Source of the DNA: Clostridiales bacterium
Lineage (GTDB): Bacteria; Bacillota; Clostridia; Christensenellales; UBA1242
Assembly (NCBI GenBank): GCA_015055535.1
Contig: SVIA01000012.1
Location: forward strand, 1 to 32,187
Length of the DNA: 32,187 bases
Reading direction: 5' to 3'
Below the pieces are notes generated by a model. It ran no database searches and had not been told where the DNA came from. It worked only from the letters and a program-made list of their open reading frames with translations. The position numbers and the translations under genes are program-made. Shown here piece by piece: positions 8,316 to 18,127 of this stretch (within the stretch, counting starts at the first letter, position 1; each line of letters begins with the position of its first letter).

Positions 8316-8338
8316 ACAGTGGAATTCCACTGTTTTTT
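8316..8338 (+). terminator. Strong terminator closing a roughly 60-nt ORF-less transcript
   Basis: ACAGTGGAATTCCACTGTTTTTT, 9-bp arms plus T tract. Confidence 0.8.
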
Positions 8339-8374
8339 ATTTAAAAATTAATTTAATTATGTTATAATTTAAAC

Positions 8375-9502
8375 ATGAAAGAATTAAGTTTATATATTCA
8401 TATACCTTTTTGTGAAAGTAAATGTCATTATTGTAATTTTGTTTCAGTAAAAGGTAAAAACAGTGAAAAAGAAAAATATATTAGTGCGTTAATTAAAGAA
8501 ATAGAACTTAATAAAAATAATACAGACATTGTAAAAACAATTTTTATTGGTGGGGGAACGCCAAGTTCATTAAATGATGGTGACATTTTAAAAATTAGTA
8601 ATGCCATTTATGATAACTTTATTGTCAATGAAAATGTAGAATTTTCAATAGAAGTTAACCCTAATTCTTTTACTTTAAATAAAGCAAAAGAATACAAAAA
8701 AGCAAAAGTTAATAGAATAAGTTTTGGGCTTCAAAGTGGTAGTGATAAAATTTTAAAATCAATTAACCGAATTCACAATAAAAATGATTTTATAAACAGT
8801 ATAAAAATAGCAAAACAAGAGGGCTTTACAAACTTAAATACAGATATTTTAATTGGTCTTCCTAGTCAAAAATTAAAAGATGTAAAAAGTACATTAAAAT
8901 TACTTTTAAAATTAAAAATTCCGCATATTTCTTGTTACAGTTTAATTTTAGAAGAAAATACGCCTTTATATAAGTTAATAAATTCTAAAAAATTAAAATT
9001 ACCTAGTGAAGAAACAACTTTAAAAATGTATGATTTTGTGGTAAAAAAACTAAATAAAAATAAAATTTTTAGATACGAAGTATCTAATTTTGCCAAATTA
9101 AATAGTGAGTGTAAACATAATTTAACTTATTGGAATTTAAAAAATTATTTAGGTTTAGGACTAAATAGTCATAGTAAAATTGACGATGTTAGACTAGAAA
9201 ATTATTCAGATTTTGCTAGTTACTATAATTCTTTAGAAAATAATAAAAAACCAATTAAAGAAGTTATTAAATTAAGTAAGCAAGATAATAAAGAAGAATA
9301 TGTAATGTTAAAATTAAGAACAAGGGAAGGAATAAACTTAAGCGAATATAAAACACTTTTTAATGAAAATTTAGAAATAGTTAAAGCAAAAGAAATTAAT
9401 TTTTTATTAAAAAATGGTTTTGTTAAAATTACAAATTCACATTTATCTGCTACTAATTTAGGGTTTTCTGTTTTAAATTCAATTATTATAAAATTAATTT
9501 AA
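8375..9502 (+). CDS. hemW: HemW-like coproporphyrinogen III oxidase/heme chaperone, radical SAM
   Basis: LYIHIPFCESKCHYCNF, FIGGGTPSSL, SIEVNPNS, RISFGLQSG, CYSLILEENTPLY, YEVSNFAK. Confidence 0.94.
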   Translation: MKELSLYIHIPFCESKCHYCNFVSVKGKNSEKEKYISALIKEIELNKNNTDIVKTIFIGGGTPSSLNDGDILKISNAIYDNFIVNENVEFSIEVNPNSFTLNKAKEYKKAKVNRISFGLQSGSDKILKSINRIHNKNDFINSIKIAKQEGFTNLNTDILIGLPSQKLKDVKSTLKLLLKLKIPHISCYSLILEENTPLYKLINSKKLKLPSEETTLKMYDFVVKKLNKNKIFRYEVSNFAKLNSECKHNLTYWNLKNYLGLGLNSHSKIDDVRLENYSDFASYYNSLENNKKPIKEVIKLSKQDNKEEYVMLKLRTREGINLSEYKTLFNENLEIVKAKEINFLLKNGFVKITNSHLSATNLGFSVLNSIIIKLI

Positions 9503-9514
9503 ATTTTTTATCAT

Positions 9515-9552
9515 AAACTGATAAATTTTATAAAACTTTATCAGTTTTTTTA
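9515..9552 (+). terminator. Terminator after hemW
   Basis: AAACTGATAAA...TTTATCAGTTTTTTT. Confidence 0.85.
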
Positions 9553-9743
9553 TTAAAATTAAGTATTAAAGATTATTATTAATATTTTTTTTGTTTTTTA
9601 AATTAAAAACAATTTTTTAAAATTAATATACAAAATTAATAATAATTTAATATATTTTTTTCTAATTTTGCTATTATAACTTATGTTGTCTTAAAATAAT
9701 TTATACTCTTTAAAAATATAAACAAAATTAAGGAGAAAAAATT

Positions 9744-10142
9744 ATGAAAAAGAAAAACAAGAGTGTATTAAAAGAATTAATTATGAGCGCTAAAGAGAGG
9801 TTAAAACACCGAGATTACGGAAGTGCTACATATAATAGAGAGAGTAAAAAACAAGACAAAATTAAAACAAATCAGGTTTTAAGATTTTTAGCAAATGCTG
9901 AGTACAAACAAGCAGATATTACTTTTAAAAATTTATCTACCATTGAAGATGAAAAATTAAACAAAAGAGTAATTGAACTACTTGATAATAACCCTAACAC
10001 TATAACACCTATTGCTGATATTATAGATATTGAAAAATATAAAACACTTAATGATATAGAAAAACAAAATTATATTTTAAACATTAGTGAAAAATTTTGT
10101 AAAATTAAAGAAGAATATTATAAAAAGCAAACTTCTATATAA
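9744..10142 (+). CDS. Hypothetical protein, 132 aa, lysine-rich
   Basis: Full ORF with SD (AAGGAG) and its own terminator downstream; no family recognised. Confidence 0.7.
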   Translation: MKKKNKSVLKELIMSAKERLKHRDYGSATYNRESKKQDKIKTNQVLRFLANAEYKQADITFKNLSTIEDEKLNKRVIELLDNNPNTITPIADIIDIEKYKTLNDIEKQNYILNISEKFCKIKEEYYKKQTSI

Positions 10143-10147
10143 ACAAA

Positions 10148-10176
10148 AAAAGATTTGAATTTTCAAATCTTTTTTT
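10148..10176 (+). terminator. Bidirectional-looking terminator
   Basis: AAAAAAGATTTGAA-TT-TTCAAATCTTTTTTT. Confidence 0.85.
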
Positions 10177-10178
10177 AA

Positions 10179-10378
10179 TTAATCTTTTAAACTAAGTAAA
10201 ATATCAGCACTAACATATAAAGCATGACATAATGCTTTTAAATTATCATAACCAGGTTTACTTTTTCCGCTTAACTATTTACTAACTTGACTTTGTTTTA
10301 TACCACACAGTTTTGCTAAACTACTTTGTTTAAATTTCTTTCTATCATCAAATCTTTTAATATTTCGTTAAATTCCAT
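10179..10378 (-). pseudogene. Decayed XRE/Cro-type HTH regulator
   Basis: Minus strand reads MEFNEILKDL (frameshift) DDRKKFKQSSLAKLCGIKQSQVSK[TAG]LSGKSKPGYDNLKALCHALYVSADILLSLKD; TAG sits where Trp is typical in HTH_3 (SKW). Confidence 0.85.
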
Positions 10379-10388
10379 ATAATTATTT

Positions 10389-10433
10389 TATAGAAAAATC
10401 TATAATTATACTCGACATATAGAAAATTCTATA
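10389..10433. promoter_or_regulatory. Two 16-bp operator-like dyads upstream of the XRE pseudogene
   Basis: TATAGAAAAATCTATA (10389-10404) and TATAGAAAATTCTATA (10418-10433), centres 29 bp apart. Confidence 0.7.
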
Positions 10434-10558
10434 CCAATATTTAAATATTATGAATAGTAAAAAGTTTATTTTAAAAAGAGATGAAGAATTTTTTAGTAAT
10501 TTTTAATTTATCTATTCTTTTGTTTGAAGAAAAAACTTTATTATGATATAATAAAGAA

Positions 10559-12763
10559 ATGGAAAATTTTGTTGGATTTAATTTAAATGATGTGCAAAAA
10601 AGAGCAGTTTTAAGCGATAGTAAAAATATATTAGTTACAGCGGGTGCGGGTAGCGGAAAAACAAGAGTTTTAACTGAAAGAATATTAAATTTAATTAATT
10701 GTAAATTTGTTAATCCTAACAATATTTTAGCAATTACTTTTACTAATAAAGCAAGTAATGTTATGAAAGAAAGATTAACCGAAAAAGGTTTATATACTTT
10801 TAATATGTGGATAAGCAATTTTCATAGTATTTGTGTTAGAATTTTAAGAGAAAATGCAAGATTTTTAGAGGGTTACAATTCTAATTTTACGATTTACGAT
10901 GAAAGTGATAAAAATAAACTTATTGCTGATATTTTAAAGGAAAATGATAATAGCGAAGATGGTTTTAAGAAAAAATTATCTTTTCATATATCTAAATTTA
11001 AAAATAAAATGCAAAGTCTAGAAAAATATGAAGAAGATAATTTTTTTGATGCCGATATTGAAGATATTGTAAAGTATATTAAAATTTATGAAGAAAAAAT
11101 GAAAAATAATAACGCTTTTGACTTTGACGATTTACTACAAAAAACATTAGTTTTACTAACTAATAATCCAAAAGTTTTAGAATATTATCAAAACAAATTT
11201 AAACATATTTTAGTTGATGAATTTCAAGATACAAACGAAATTCAATATGATTTAGTAACTTTGCTTGCAGGTAGTGATAATAGCGTTTTTGTTGTTGGTG
11301 ACGAAGACCAATGTATCTATTCTTGGAGAGGAGCAAACTATCAAAACATTTCAAACTTTATTAGAGATTTTAACAATGTTGAAGTTATAAAGTTAGAGCA
11401 AAATTATAGAAGTAGTAAAAAAATAATTTCAGCTGCTAACAAAATAATTTCGAAAAACGTACAAAGAATTGATAAAAAACTTTGGACAGATAATGATGAG
11501 GGAGTTAAAATTGATTATAAAAAATGTTACGACGAACAAGAAGAAGCGGACTATATTGCAAGCACTATTTATAGTTTAAACGCTTATAGTGGCTATAGTT
11601 ATAAAGATATTGCAGTTTTAGTTAGAGTAAACTCACTTACTAGAAATATTGAAGAAAAACTATTAAATTATGGCATAAATTACAAAGTTTATGGCGGTAT
11701 GAAATTCTATGATAGACTTGAGATAAAAAGTTTTTTAGCATATTTAAAAGTTTTAAGTAACGTAAAAGATGATGTTAGTTTTTCTAAAATTGCCAACTGG
11801 CCAAAGCGTGGAATAGGTGACGCTAGTTTGGAAAAATTAAAAAGCATAAATTATGCCAATTCAATGCTTGAAAATTTATTGGTTCTTGATAAAAATTCGG
11901 GTTTAACTAGTGCAACTTTTAATAAACTTTTGGGTTTAAAAACTTTATTTACAGAACTAATAAGTAAAAAAGATGAATTAGATTTAGTTGAATTTGTACA
12001 TTTAGTTGTTGATAAATTAAATTTAAAAGAAACTTTAAATATTGAAGAGGAAGATAAAAACCGATTACTTAACATTGAACAATTAGTGTTGTCTATAGAA
12101 GAATTTGCAAAAAATAACGAAAATGCAACGCTAAACGATTATCTTCAAAGTGTAACACTTGTTAGTGACATTGATAGTTACAATGAGGAAAATGATTGCG
12201 TAACAATAGCAACAGTGCATGCAAGCAAAGGGCTAGAATTTAAATGTGTATTTGTAATTGGTTTAGAAGAAGGAATTTTTCCATTAATTAGACAAAGTGA
12301 AGACTGCGATTATGAAGAAGAACGAAGACTTATGTATGTAGCAGTAACTAGAGCTATGGAAAGACTTTATTTGACAAGTGCAAAATCTAGATTTTTGTAT
12401 GGATATCGTAGACCGCAAGTAATTTCTACTTATGTTAAAGATTTAGATTTTGAAAAACCAATTGTTAGAAATGATAGTTTTACAAGCAGATATTCTGCAA
12501 GTTATAGTAATAGCTTTAATAGTGGGCATAATTATTCTAGCGAAGAGTATACGCCATCGTCAAATACTTTTGTTAAATCGGCTACTCAAATAAATACAAT
12601 TAAAGTTAGTGATAGTGACTATAATGTAGGTGATAGAGTAAATCATACAAAATATGGTGAAGGTGTAATTGTTTCAATTAATGGAGATGTGGGCAAAATT
12701 GCATTTAAAGGAGTGGGCGTTAAAGAATTAATGTTAAATTTAGCTCCAATAAAGAAAATTTAG
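10559..12763 (+). CDS. pcrA: ATP-dependent DNA helicase PcrA/UvrD family
   Basis: LNDVQKRAV...TAGAGSGKTRVLTERI, DEFQDTN, GDEDQCIYSWRGA, TVHASKGLEF, RLMYVAVTRAMERLYL. Confidence 0.95.
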   Translation: MENFVGFNLNDVQKRAVLSDSKNILVTAGAGSGKTRVLTERILNLINCKFVNPNNILAITFTNKASNVMKERLTEKGLYTFNMWISNFHSICVRILRENARFLEGYNSNFTIYDESDKNKLIADILKENDNSEDGFKKKLSFHISKFKNKMQSLEKYEEDNFFDADIEDIVKYIKIYEEKMKNNNAFDFDDLLQKTLVLLTNNPKVLEYYQNKFKHILVDEFQDTNEIQYDLVTLLAGSDNSVFVVGDEDQCIYSWRGANYQNISNFIRDFNNVEVIKLEQNYRSSKKIISAANKIISKNVQRIDKKLWTDNDEGVKIDYKKCYDEQEEADYIASTIYSLNAYSGYSYKDIAVLVRVNSLTRNIEEKLLNYGINYKVYGGMKFYDRLEIKSFLAYLKVLSNVKDDVSFSKIANWPKRGIGDASLEKLKSINYANSMLENLLVLDKNSGLTSATFNKLLGLKTLFTELISKKDELDLVEFVHLVVDKLNLKETLNIEEEDKNRLLNIEQLVLSIEEFAKNNENATLNDYLQSVTLVSDIDSYNEENDCVTIATVHASKGLEFKCVFVIGLEEGIFPLIRQSEDCDYEEERRLMYVAVTRAMERLYLTSAKSRFLYGYRRPQVISTYVKDLDFEKPIVRNDSFTSRYSASYSNSFNSGHNYSSEEYTPSSNTFVKSATQINTIKVSDSDYNVGDRVNHTKYGEGVIVSINGDVGKIAFKGVGVKELMLNLAPIKKI

Positions 12764-12770
12764 AGGTTTT

Positions 12771-14729
12771 ATGGATAGAATGACTGAACTTGTTGAGAAA
12801 CTCAACAATTATAACTACAATTATTATGTTTTAGATAATCCTATTATTAGTGATAAAGAGTGGGATAAGCTTTATGATGAACTTTTGAAATTAGAAAAAG
12901 AAACTGGTATAATACTTGAAAATTCTCCTAGTCAAAAAGTGGGAGGAGAAGTTCTATCTAAATTTAATAAAGTTACACACAAAGTGCAATTATATAGCTT
13001 AGAAAAAGTTAACGATTATAAAGATTTAGAAAAATGGGTTAGTGATATTAAAAGCAAGGTTAAAAATGCAAGTTTCTCTTTAGATTATAAATATGATGGT
13101 TTAACAGTTGTTTTAACTTATAAAAATGGAATTTTAACTAGTGCAGCTACGCGTGGCAACGGACAAGTAGGAGAGGAAATTTTAGCACAAGTTAAAACAA
13201 TTAGAACAGTTCCATTAACAATAGATTATAAAGGTGAAGTTATCATTCAAGGTGAATGTATAATGAAGTTAAGTGAGTTAGAAAAATATAATAAAAAAGC
13301 AGATGAACCACTTAAAAATGCTCGAAATGCAGCAGCTGGAGCTTTAAGAAACTTAGATCCAAAAGTAACAAAAAGTCGTAATTTAGATGTAATAGGTTAT
13401 AACGTTTGTTACATTGAGGGTAAAGAATTTAAAACACAAATGGAAATGCAAGAGTTTTTAATAAAAAACAAATTTTATGTTGTTAATAATTTTGCAATTC
13501 AAACCGAGTTTAAAAATATAGAAGATGTTTTTAAAAATATTGATGTAAATCGTAAAAACTTAGATTTTTTAATTGATGGAGCAGTTTTAAAATTAAATAA
13601 TGTAGATAAAAGAGACGAAATTGGCTATACAATTAAATTTCCAAAATGGGCAATAGCTTTCAAATTTGAAGCAGAAGAAACCTCAACTACATTACTTGAT
13701 ATTATATGGACGGTTGGTAGAACTGGTAAAATTACTCCAGGAGCGGTTTTAGAGCCAGTTGAACTTTGTGGAGCAACAATAACTAGAGCAACTCTTAATA
13801 ATTATGAAGACATTTTAAGAAAAAAAGTAATGTTAAATTCAAGAGTGTTTTTAAGAAGAAGTAATGAAGTTATTCCTGAAATTTTAGGTTTGGCTGAAAA
13901 GTATGAAAACAGTAAAAAAGTTGAAAAAATAGAATATTGTCCTAGTTGTAATAGCAAATTAGTAGATATTGGACCAAATTTATTTTGTTTAAACACTTAT
14001 AATTGTCCTGAGCAAATTAAAGAGAGAATAATTCATTATGCTAGTCGTGATGCAATGAATATTGACGGAATTAGTGATAAAACAATTGATTTATTTTATG
14101 AAAAATTAAATTTAAGAAGTGTTGCTGATCTTTACGACTTAACATATGATGACTTATTCAATTTAGAAGGGTTTAAAAATAAAAAGACAGAAAATATGTT
14201 AAAAGCAATAGAAAATAGCAAAAATGTAAGTTTGGCAAAATTTATTTATGCTATTGGTATTTTAAATGTTGGCAAAAAAACGGCCTTAGATTTAAGTAAA
14301 AAATTTAAAAACTTAAATAATTTAATTAATGCTAGCATGGAAGATTTAATTAATATTAAAGATGTTGGTGAAATTGTAGCAAATTCTATTATAGATTATT
14401 TTAAAAATGAAAAAAATATAGATTTAATTAACTTAATTTTACAAAAAGGTGTTAAAATTATTGATAGTGAAGAAGTTGAGATAAAAGATAACTTTTTTAA
14501 AGATAAAAAAGTGGTTTTAACAGGAAGTTTAATAAATTATAAAAGAGATAAATTATCTGAAATTTTACAAAATTTAGGTGCTGAAGTTGTTAGTAGTGTT
14601 AGTAAAAACACAGACTTAGTAATTGTTGGTAGCGATGCCGGTAGTAAATTAGATAAAGCAACAAAACTTGGAATTAAGATTATGAATGAAGAAGAACTTA
14701 TAAAAACACTAGATAATTGTTTGGAATAA
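12771..14729 (+). CDS. ligA: NAD-dependent DNA ligase
   Basis: YDGLTV (SLDYKYDGL), TRGNGQVGE, C4 zinc finger (CPSC...CLNTYNCPEQ), HhH and BRCT domains. Confidence 0.96.
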   Translation: MDRMTELVEKLNNYNYNYYVLDNPIISDKEWDKLYDELLKLEKETGIILENSPSQKVGGEVLSKFNKVTHKVQLYSLEKVNDYKDLEKWVSDIKSKVKNASFSLDYKYDGLTVVLTYKNGILTSAATRGNGQVGEEILAQVKTIRTVPLTIDYKGEVIIQGECIMKLSELEKYNKKADEPLKNARNAAAGALRNLDPKVTKSRNLDVIGYNVCYIEGKEFKTQMEMQEFLIKNKFYVVNNFAIQTEFKNIEDVFKNIDVNRKNLDFLIDGAVLKLNNVDKRDEIGYTIKFPKWAIAFKFEAEETSTTLLDIIWTVGRTGKITPGAVLEPVELCGATITRATLNNYEDILRKKVMLNSRVFLRRSNEVIPEILGLAEKYENSKKVEKIEYCPSCNSKLVDIGPNLFCLNTYNCPEQIKERIIHYASRDAMNIDGISDKTIDLFYEKLNLRSVADLYDLTYDDLFNLEGFKNKKTENMLKAIENSKNVSLAKFIYAIGILNVGKKTALDLSKKFKNLNNLINASMEDLINIKDVGEIVANSIIDYFKNEKNIDLINLILQKGVKIIDSEEVEIKDNFFKDKKVVLTGSLINYKRDKLSEILQNLGAEVVSSVSKNTDLVIVGSDAGSKLDKATKLGIKIMNEEELIKTLDNCLE

Positions 14730-14766
14730 TATTTAAAAAATGTTACAATAAAAGTTAGGAGAAATT

Positions 14767-15051
14767 ATGGAAATTACAATAGACTTAGTAAAACACTTGG
14801 CTAATCTTTCAAGATTAAATTTTAGTGATGATGAATTAGAAAATTTTAAAAATGAATTTGTACAAACTTTAAATCAAATAGATGAATTACAATCTGTAGA
14901 TACTGATAATGTGGTTCCTTATAGTAATTTAATTGATGCAGAAGATTTACGAGAAGATACTATAAAACCAAGTTTATCTAATGAAGAAGTGTTAAAAAAT
15001 GCACCAAAGAAAAGTCGCGGAGCAATTGTTGTTCCAAAGGTGGTGGAATAA
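14767..15051 (+). CDS. gatC: Asp-tRNA(Asn)/Glu-tRNA(Gln) amidotransferase subunit C
   Basis: VKHLANLSRLNFSDDELENF...NQIDELQSVDTDNVVPYSN...LREDTI. Confidence 0.95.
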   Translation: MEITIDLVKHLANLSRLNFSDDELENFKNEFVQTLNQIDELQSVDTDNVVPYSNLIDAEDLREDTIKPSLSNEEVLKNAPKKSRGAIVVPKVVE

Positions 15052-16490
15052 TGAATTATACAGAGTTAAGTTTATATGAAGTAAGCAAATTGCTTAAAGA
15101 AAGAAAAGTTACGAGTGTAGAATTAACAAAACAATGTTTAGAAAACATTAAGAAAAATAGTCACTTAAACGCTGTTTTAAGTGTGAGAGAAGAAGAGGCA
15201 TTACTTGATGCTGAAAAAGCTGATAAAATTTTAGATGAGGGCAACGGTACATATCTTACTGGTGTTCCAATTTTAATTAAAGATAATATTAATATGTTAG
15301 GAACAATTACTACATGTGCTAGTCGTTTTTTAGAAAATTATGAAAGCGTTTACGACGCTTGCGTTGTAGAAAAATTAAAAAGTGAAAATGCAGTAATAAT
15401 TGGAAAAACCAACATGGATGAATTTGCTATGGGTAGTTCTAACGAAAATAGTGCATTTGGCACTTGTTTAAATCCGATTGATAATACCAGAGTTCCTGGT
15501 GGTTCTAGTGGTGGTAGTGCATGCTCTGTTAAAGCAAATTTATGTTTTGCTTCTTTAGGTAGCGATACTGGTGGAAGTATTCGTCAACCAGCTTCATTTT
15601 GTGGTGTGGTTGGAATGAAACCAACTTATGGTTTAGTTTCTCGTTATGGATTAATTGCTTATGCATCAAGTTTAGACCAAATTGGACCACTTACTAAAAC
15701 TGTAAAAGATAGTATGATAATGCTTACAAGTATAATGGGGCATGATGATAGAGAATTTACAAGTGAAAAAATAGAAAAAATAGATTATTTAAACAATTTA
15801 AATTCTTCTGTTTTAGGCGTAAAAATTGGTGTTCCTACTAACTTTTTTGCAATGGGAATGGATAAGAACGTTAAAAAAGCAATAGATAGTGCTATTGAAT
15901 TTTTTAAAGCTAATGGGGCTGAAATTGTTGAAATTAAATTAGATAAAATAGATAAATCGATACCTACTTATTATACTTTAGCTTGTGCTGAAGCTAGTAG
16001 TAATTTGGGTAGATTTGATGGTATACGTTACGGAAAAAGGGCAGAAAAATTTACTGATTTAGTAGATTTATATTATAAAAGTCGTACTGAAGGTTTTGGA
16101 AAAGAAGTTAAAAGAAGAATTATGCTAGGTAATTTTGTTTTATCTAGTGGTTATTATGATGCTTACTATAAAAAAGCTAAAAAGGTTCAACAAATTATAA
16201 AAAATGAATTTAATAAAGCTTTTAGTAAAGTAGATGTTATTTTAACACCAACTTCACCGTTTACAGCTTTTAAAATTGGCGAAAAAGTAAATGATCACAT
16301 AAAAATGTATTTAAGTGATATTTTTACTGTGCCAGTAAATATTGCATCACTTCCAGCAATTAATATTCCTTGCGGAAAAGATGAAAACAAAATGCCAATT
16401 GGTATGCAATTAATTGGTAATAAATTTTCTGAACAAACTTTATTTAATGTTGCAGACTTTTTTGAAACTAACAAAGGGGGCGAAAATTAA
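15051..16490 (+). CDS. gatA: Asp-tRNA(Asn)/Glu-tRNA(Gln) amidotransferase subunit A
   Basis: Amidase signature GGSSGGSACSVKANLCFASLGSDTGGSIRQPASFCGVVGMKPTYG. Confidence 0.96.
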   Translation: MNYTELSLYEVSKLLKERKVTSVELTKQCLENIKKNSHLNAVLSVREEEALLDAEKADKILDEGNGTYLTGVPILIKDNINMLGTITTCASRFLENYESVYDACVVEKLKSENAVIIGKTNMDEFAMGSSNENSAFGTCLNPIDNTRVPGGSSGGSACSVKANLCFASLGSDTGGSIRQPASFCGVVGMKPTYGLVSRYGLIAYASSLDQIGPLTKTVKDSMIMLTSIMGHDDREFTSEKIEKIDYLNNLNSSVLGVKIGVPTNFFAMGMDKNVKKAIDSAIEFFKANGAEIVEIKLDKIDKSIPTYYTLACAEASSNLGRFDGIRYGKRAEKFTDLVDLYYKSRTEGFGKEVKRRIMLGNFVLSSGYYDAYYKKAKKVQQIIKNEFNKAFSKVDVILTPTSPFTAFKIGEKVNDHIKMYLSDIFTVPVNIASLPAINIPCGKDENKMPIGMQLIGNKFSEQTLFNVADFFETNKGGEN

Positions 16491-17920
16491 TGGAATTTGA
16501 AGCAGTTATAGGACTTGAGATTCATTGTGAATTAAAAACAAAAACAAAAAATTTTTGTAGTTGTAAAAATGAGTTCGGTTTTAATATGAATACTAATGTT
16601 TGCCCAGTTTGTTTGGGGCTTCCTGGGGCACTTCCTGTTCCTAATAAAACCGCGTTTGAATATTGTATTAAAGCAGGATTAAGTTTTGGGTGTGATATAA
16701 ACGATATAGCAATTTTTGAAAGAAAAAATTATTTTTATCCAGATCTTCCTAAAGCTTACCAAATAAGTCAATTGGAAAAACCTATTTGTTTAAATGGATG
16801 TGTTGAATTTGAAGAAGAAGGTTTAGAAAAATCAATTAGATTAAACCGAATTCATTTAGAAGAAGATGCTGGTAAATCTATTCATGATAATTTAACTAAC
16901 TCTAGTTTAATAGATTTAAATCGATCTAGTGTTCCTTTAATTGAAATTGTAACAGAGCCTGATATTAGAAGTAGTAGTGAAGCTGTTAAAGTTTTGGAGA
17001 CTATTAAAGAAACTTTAAAATATATTGATGTATCTGATTGTAAAATGCAAGAAGGTAGTCTTCGTTGCGATGTTAATGTTTCAATTCGAGAAAAAGGTAC
17101 AGATAAACTAAATACTCGAACTGAAATGAAAAATTTATCTAGTTTTAAAGCTGTTCAAAGAGCAATAGATTTCGAAATTCAAAGACAAATTGAAATGTTT
17201 AAAAATGGAGAAAAATTAACACAAGAAACATTAAGATGGGATGACGAAAAAGGGGTTAATTATAGTTTAAGAAGCAAAGAAGAAAGTAATGATTATAAAT
17301 ATTTTCCAGACCCAGATTTGTTGCCTATTAAAATTGAAAGAGATTATGTAAGTAAAATTAAAAACAATCTACCAAGACTTCCAAAAACAAGAAGAAAACA
17401 GTATATTGAAGAGTTTAATCTTCCTGAATATGATGCAAAAGTTTTAACTAACGATAAACAAATCTCAGATTTTTTTGAAGAAACTTTAAAACAATTTAAT
17501 AATCCTAAACAAGTTAGTAATTTAATAATGAGTGATATTTTAAGATTGATTAAACAAAATGAATTAAATTTAGAAGAAAAATTGCCTTTTTCTATTGACA
17601 ATTTTGTAAAATTGCTTAAAATGTTAGATAGTAAAGAAATTACTAGAACATCTTGTACTACAATATTAGAAAATATCTTTATTACTAATGAAGATGCTAT
17701 TAAATGTGCTGAAAGATTGAATTTAAAAGTTAACGATAATGAAGACGAAATTTTACAAATTGTATTAGAAGTTATTAAAAATAATCCAAATGCGGTACAA
17801 GATTATAAAAATGGTAACGAAAGAACTTTAACATTCTTTATGGGACAAGTTATGAAAGCAAGTAGAGGAAGAGCTAAACCAGATACCGTTACAAAATTAA
17901 TTAAAGAAAATTTAAAATAG
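16490..17920 (+). CDS. gatB: Asp-tRNA(Asn)/Glu-tRNA(Gln) amidotransferase subunit B
   Basis: EAVIGLEIHCELKTKTKNFCSC, CPVCLGLPGALPVPN, LEEDAGKSIH, DLNRSSVPLIEIVTEPDIRS. Confidence 0.97.
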   Translation: MEFEAVIGLEIHCELKTKTKNFCSCKNEFGFNMNTNVCPVCLGLPGALPVPNKTAFEYCIKAGLSFGCDINDIAIFERKNYFYPDLPKAYQISQLEKPICLNGCVEFEEEGLEKSIRLNRIHLEEDAGKSIHDNLTNSSLIDLNRSSVPLIEIVTEPDIRSSSEAVKVLETIKETLKYIDVSDCKMQEGSLRCDVNVSIREKGTDKLNTRTEMKNLSSFKAVQRAIDFEIQRQIEMFKNGEKLTQETLRWDDEKGVNYSLRSKEESNDYKYFPDPDLLPIKIERDYVSKIKNNLPRLPKTRRKQYIEEFNLPEYDAKVLTNDKQISDFFEETLKQFNNPKQVSNLIMSDILRLIKQNELNLEEKLPFSIDNFVKLLKMLDSKEITRTSCTTILENIFITNEDAIKCAERLNLKVNDNEDEILQIVLEVIKNNPNAVQDYKNGNERTLTFFMGQVMKASRGRAKPDTVTKLIKENLK

Positions 17921-17933
17921 TAAGGAGTAATTT

Positions 17934-18125
17934 ATGTTATTAGAACCACCTGTAGAAGAATTAGTTGATATTGTAGGAAATAAATACAAATTATCAAATT
18001 TAGTTGCAAGAAGAGCAAATGATATTCAAAAGAAAAATTTATTAGATAGTACTGAATGTAAAGATAACGAAATTTCAATTGCTGCTAAAGAAGTTTATGA
18101 AGGAAAAATTGTTTCAACTAACTAA
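17934..18125 (+). CDS. rpoZ: DNA-directed RNA polymerase subunit omega
   Basis: EPPVEELVDIVGNKYKLSNLVARRANDIQ; immediately upstream of priA. Confidence 0.85.
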   Translation: MLLEPPVEELVDIVGNKYKLSNLVARRANDIQKKNLLDSTECKDNEISIAAKEVYEGKIVSTN

Positions 18126-18127
18126 TT

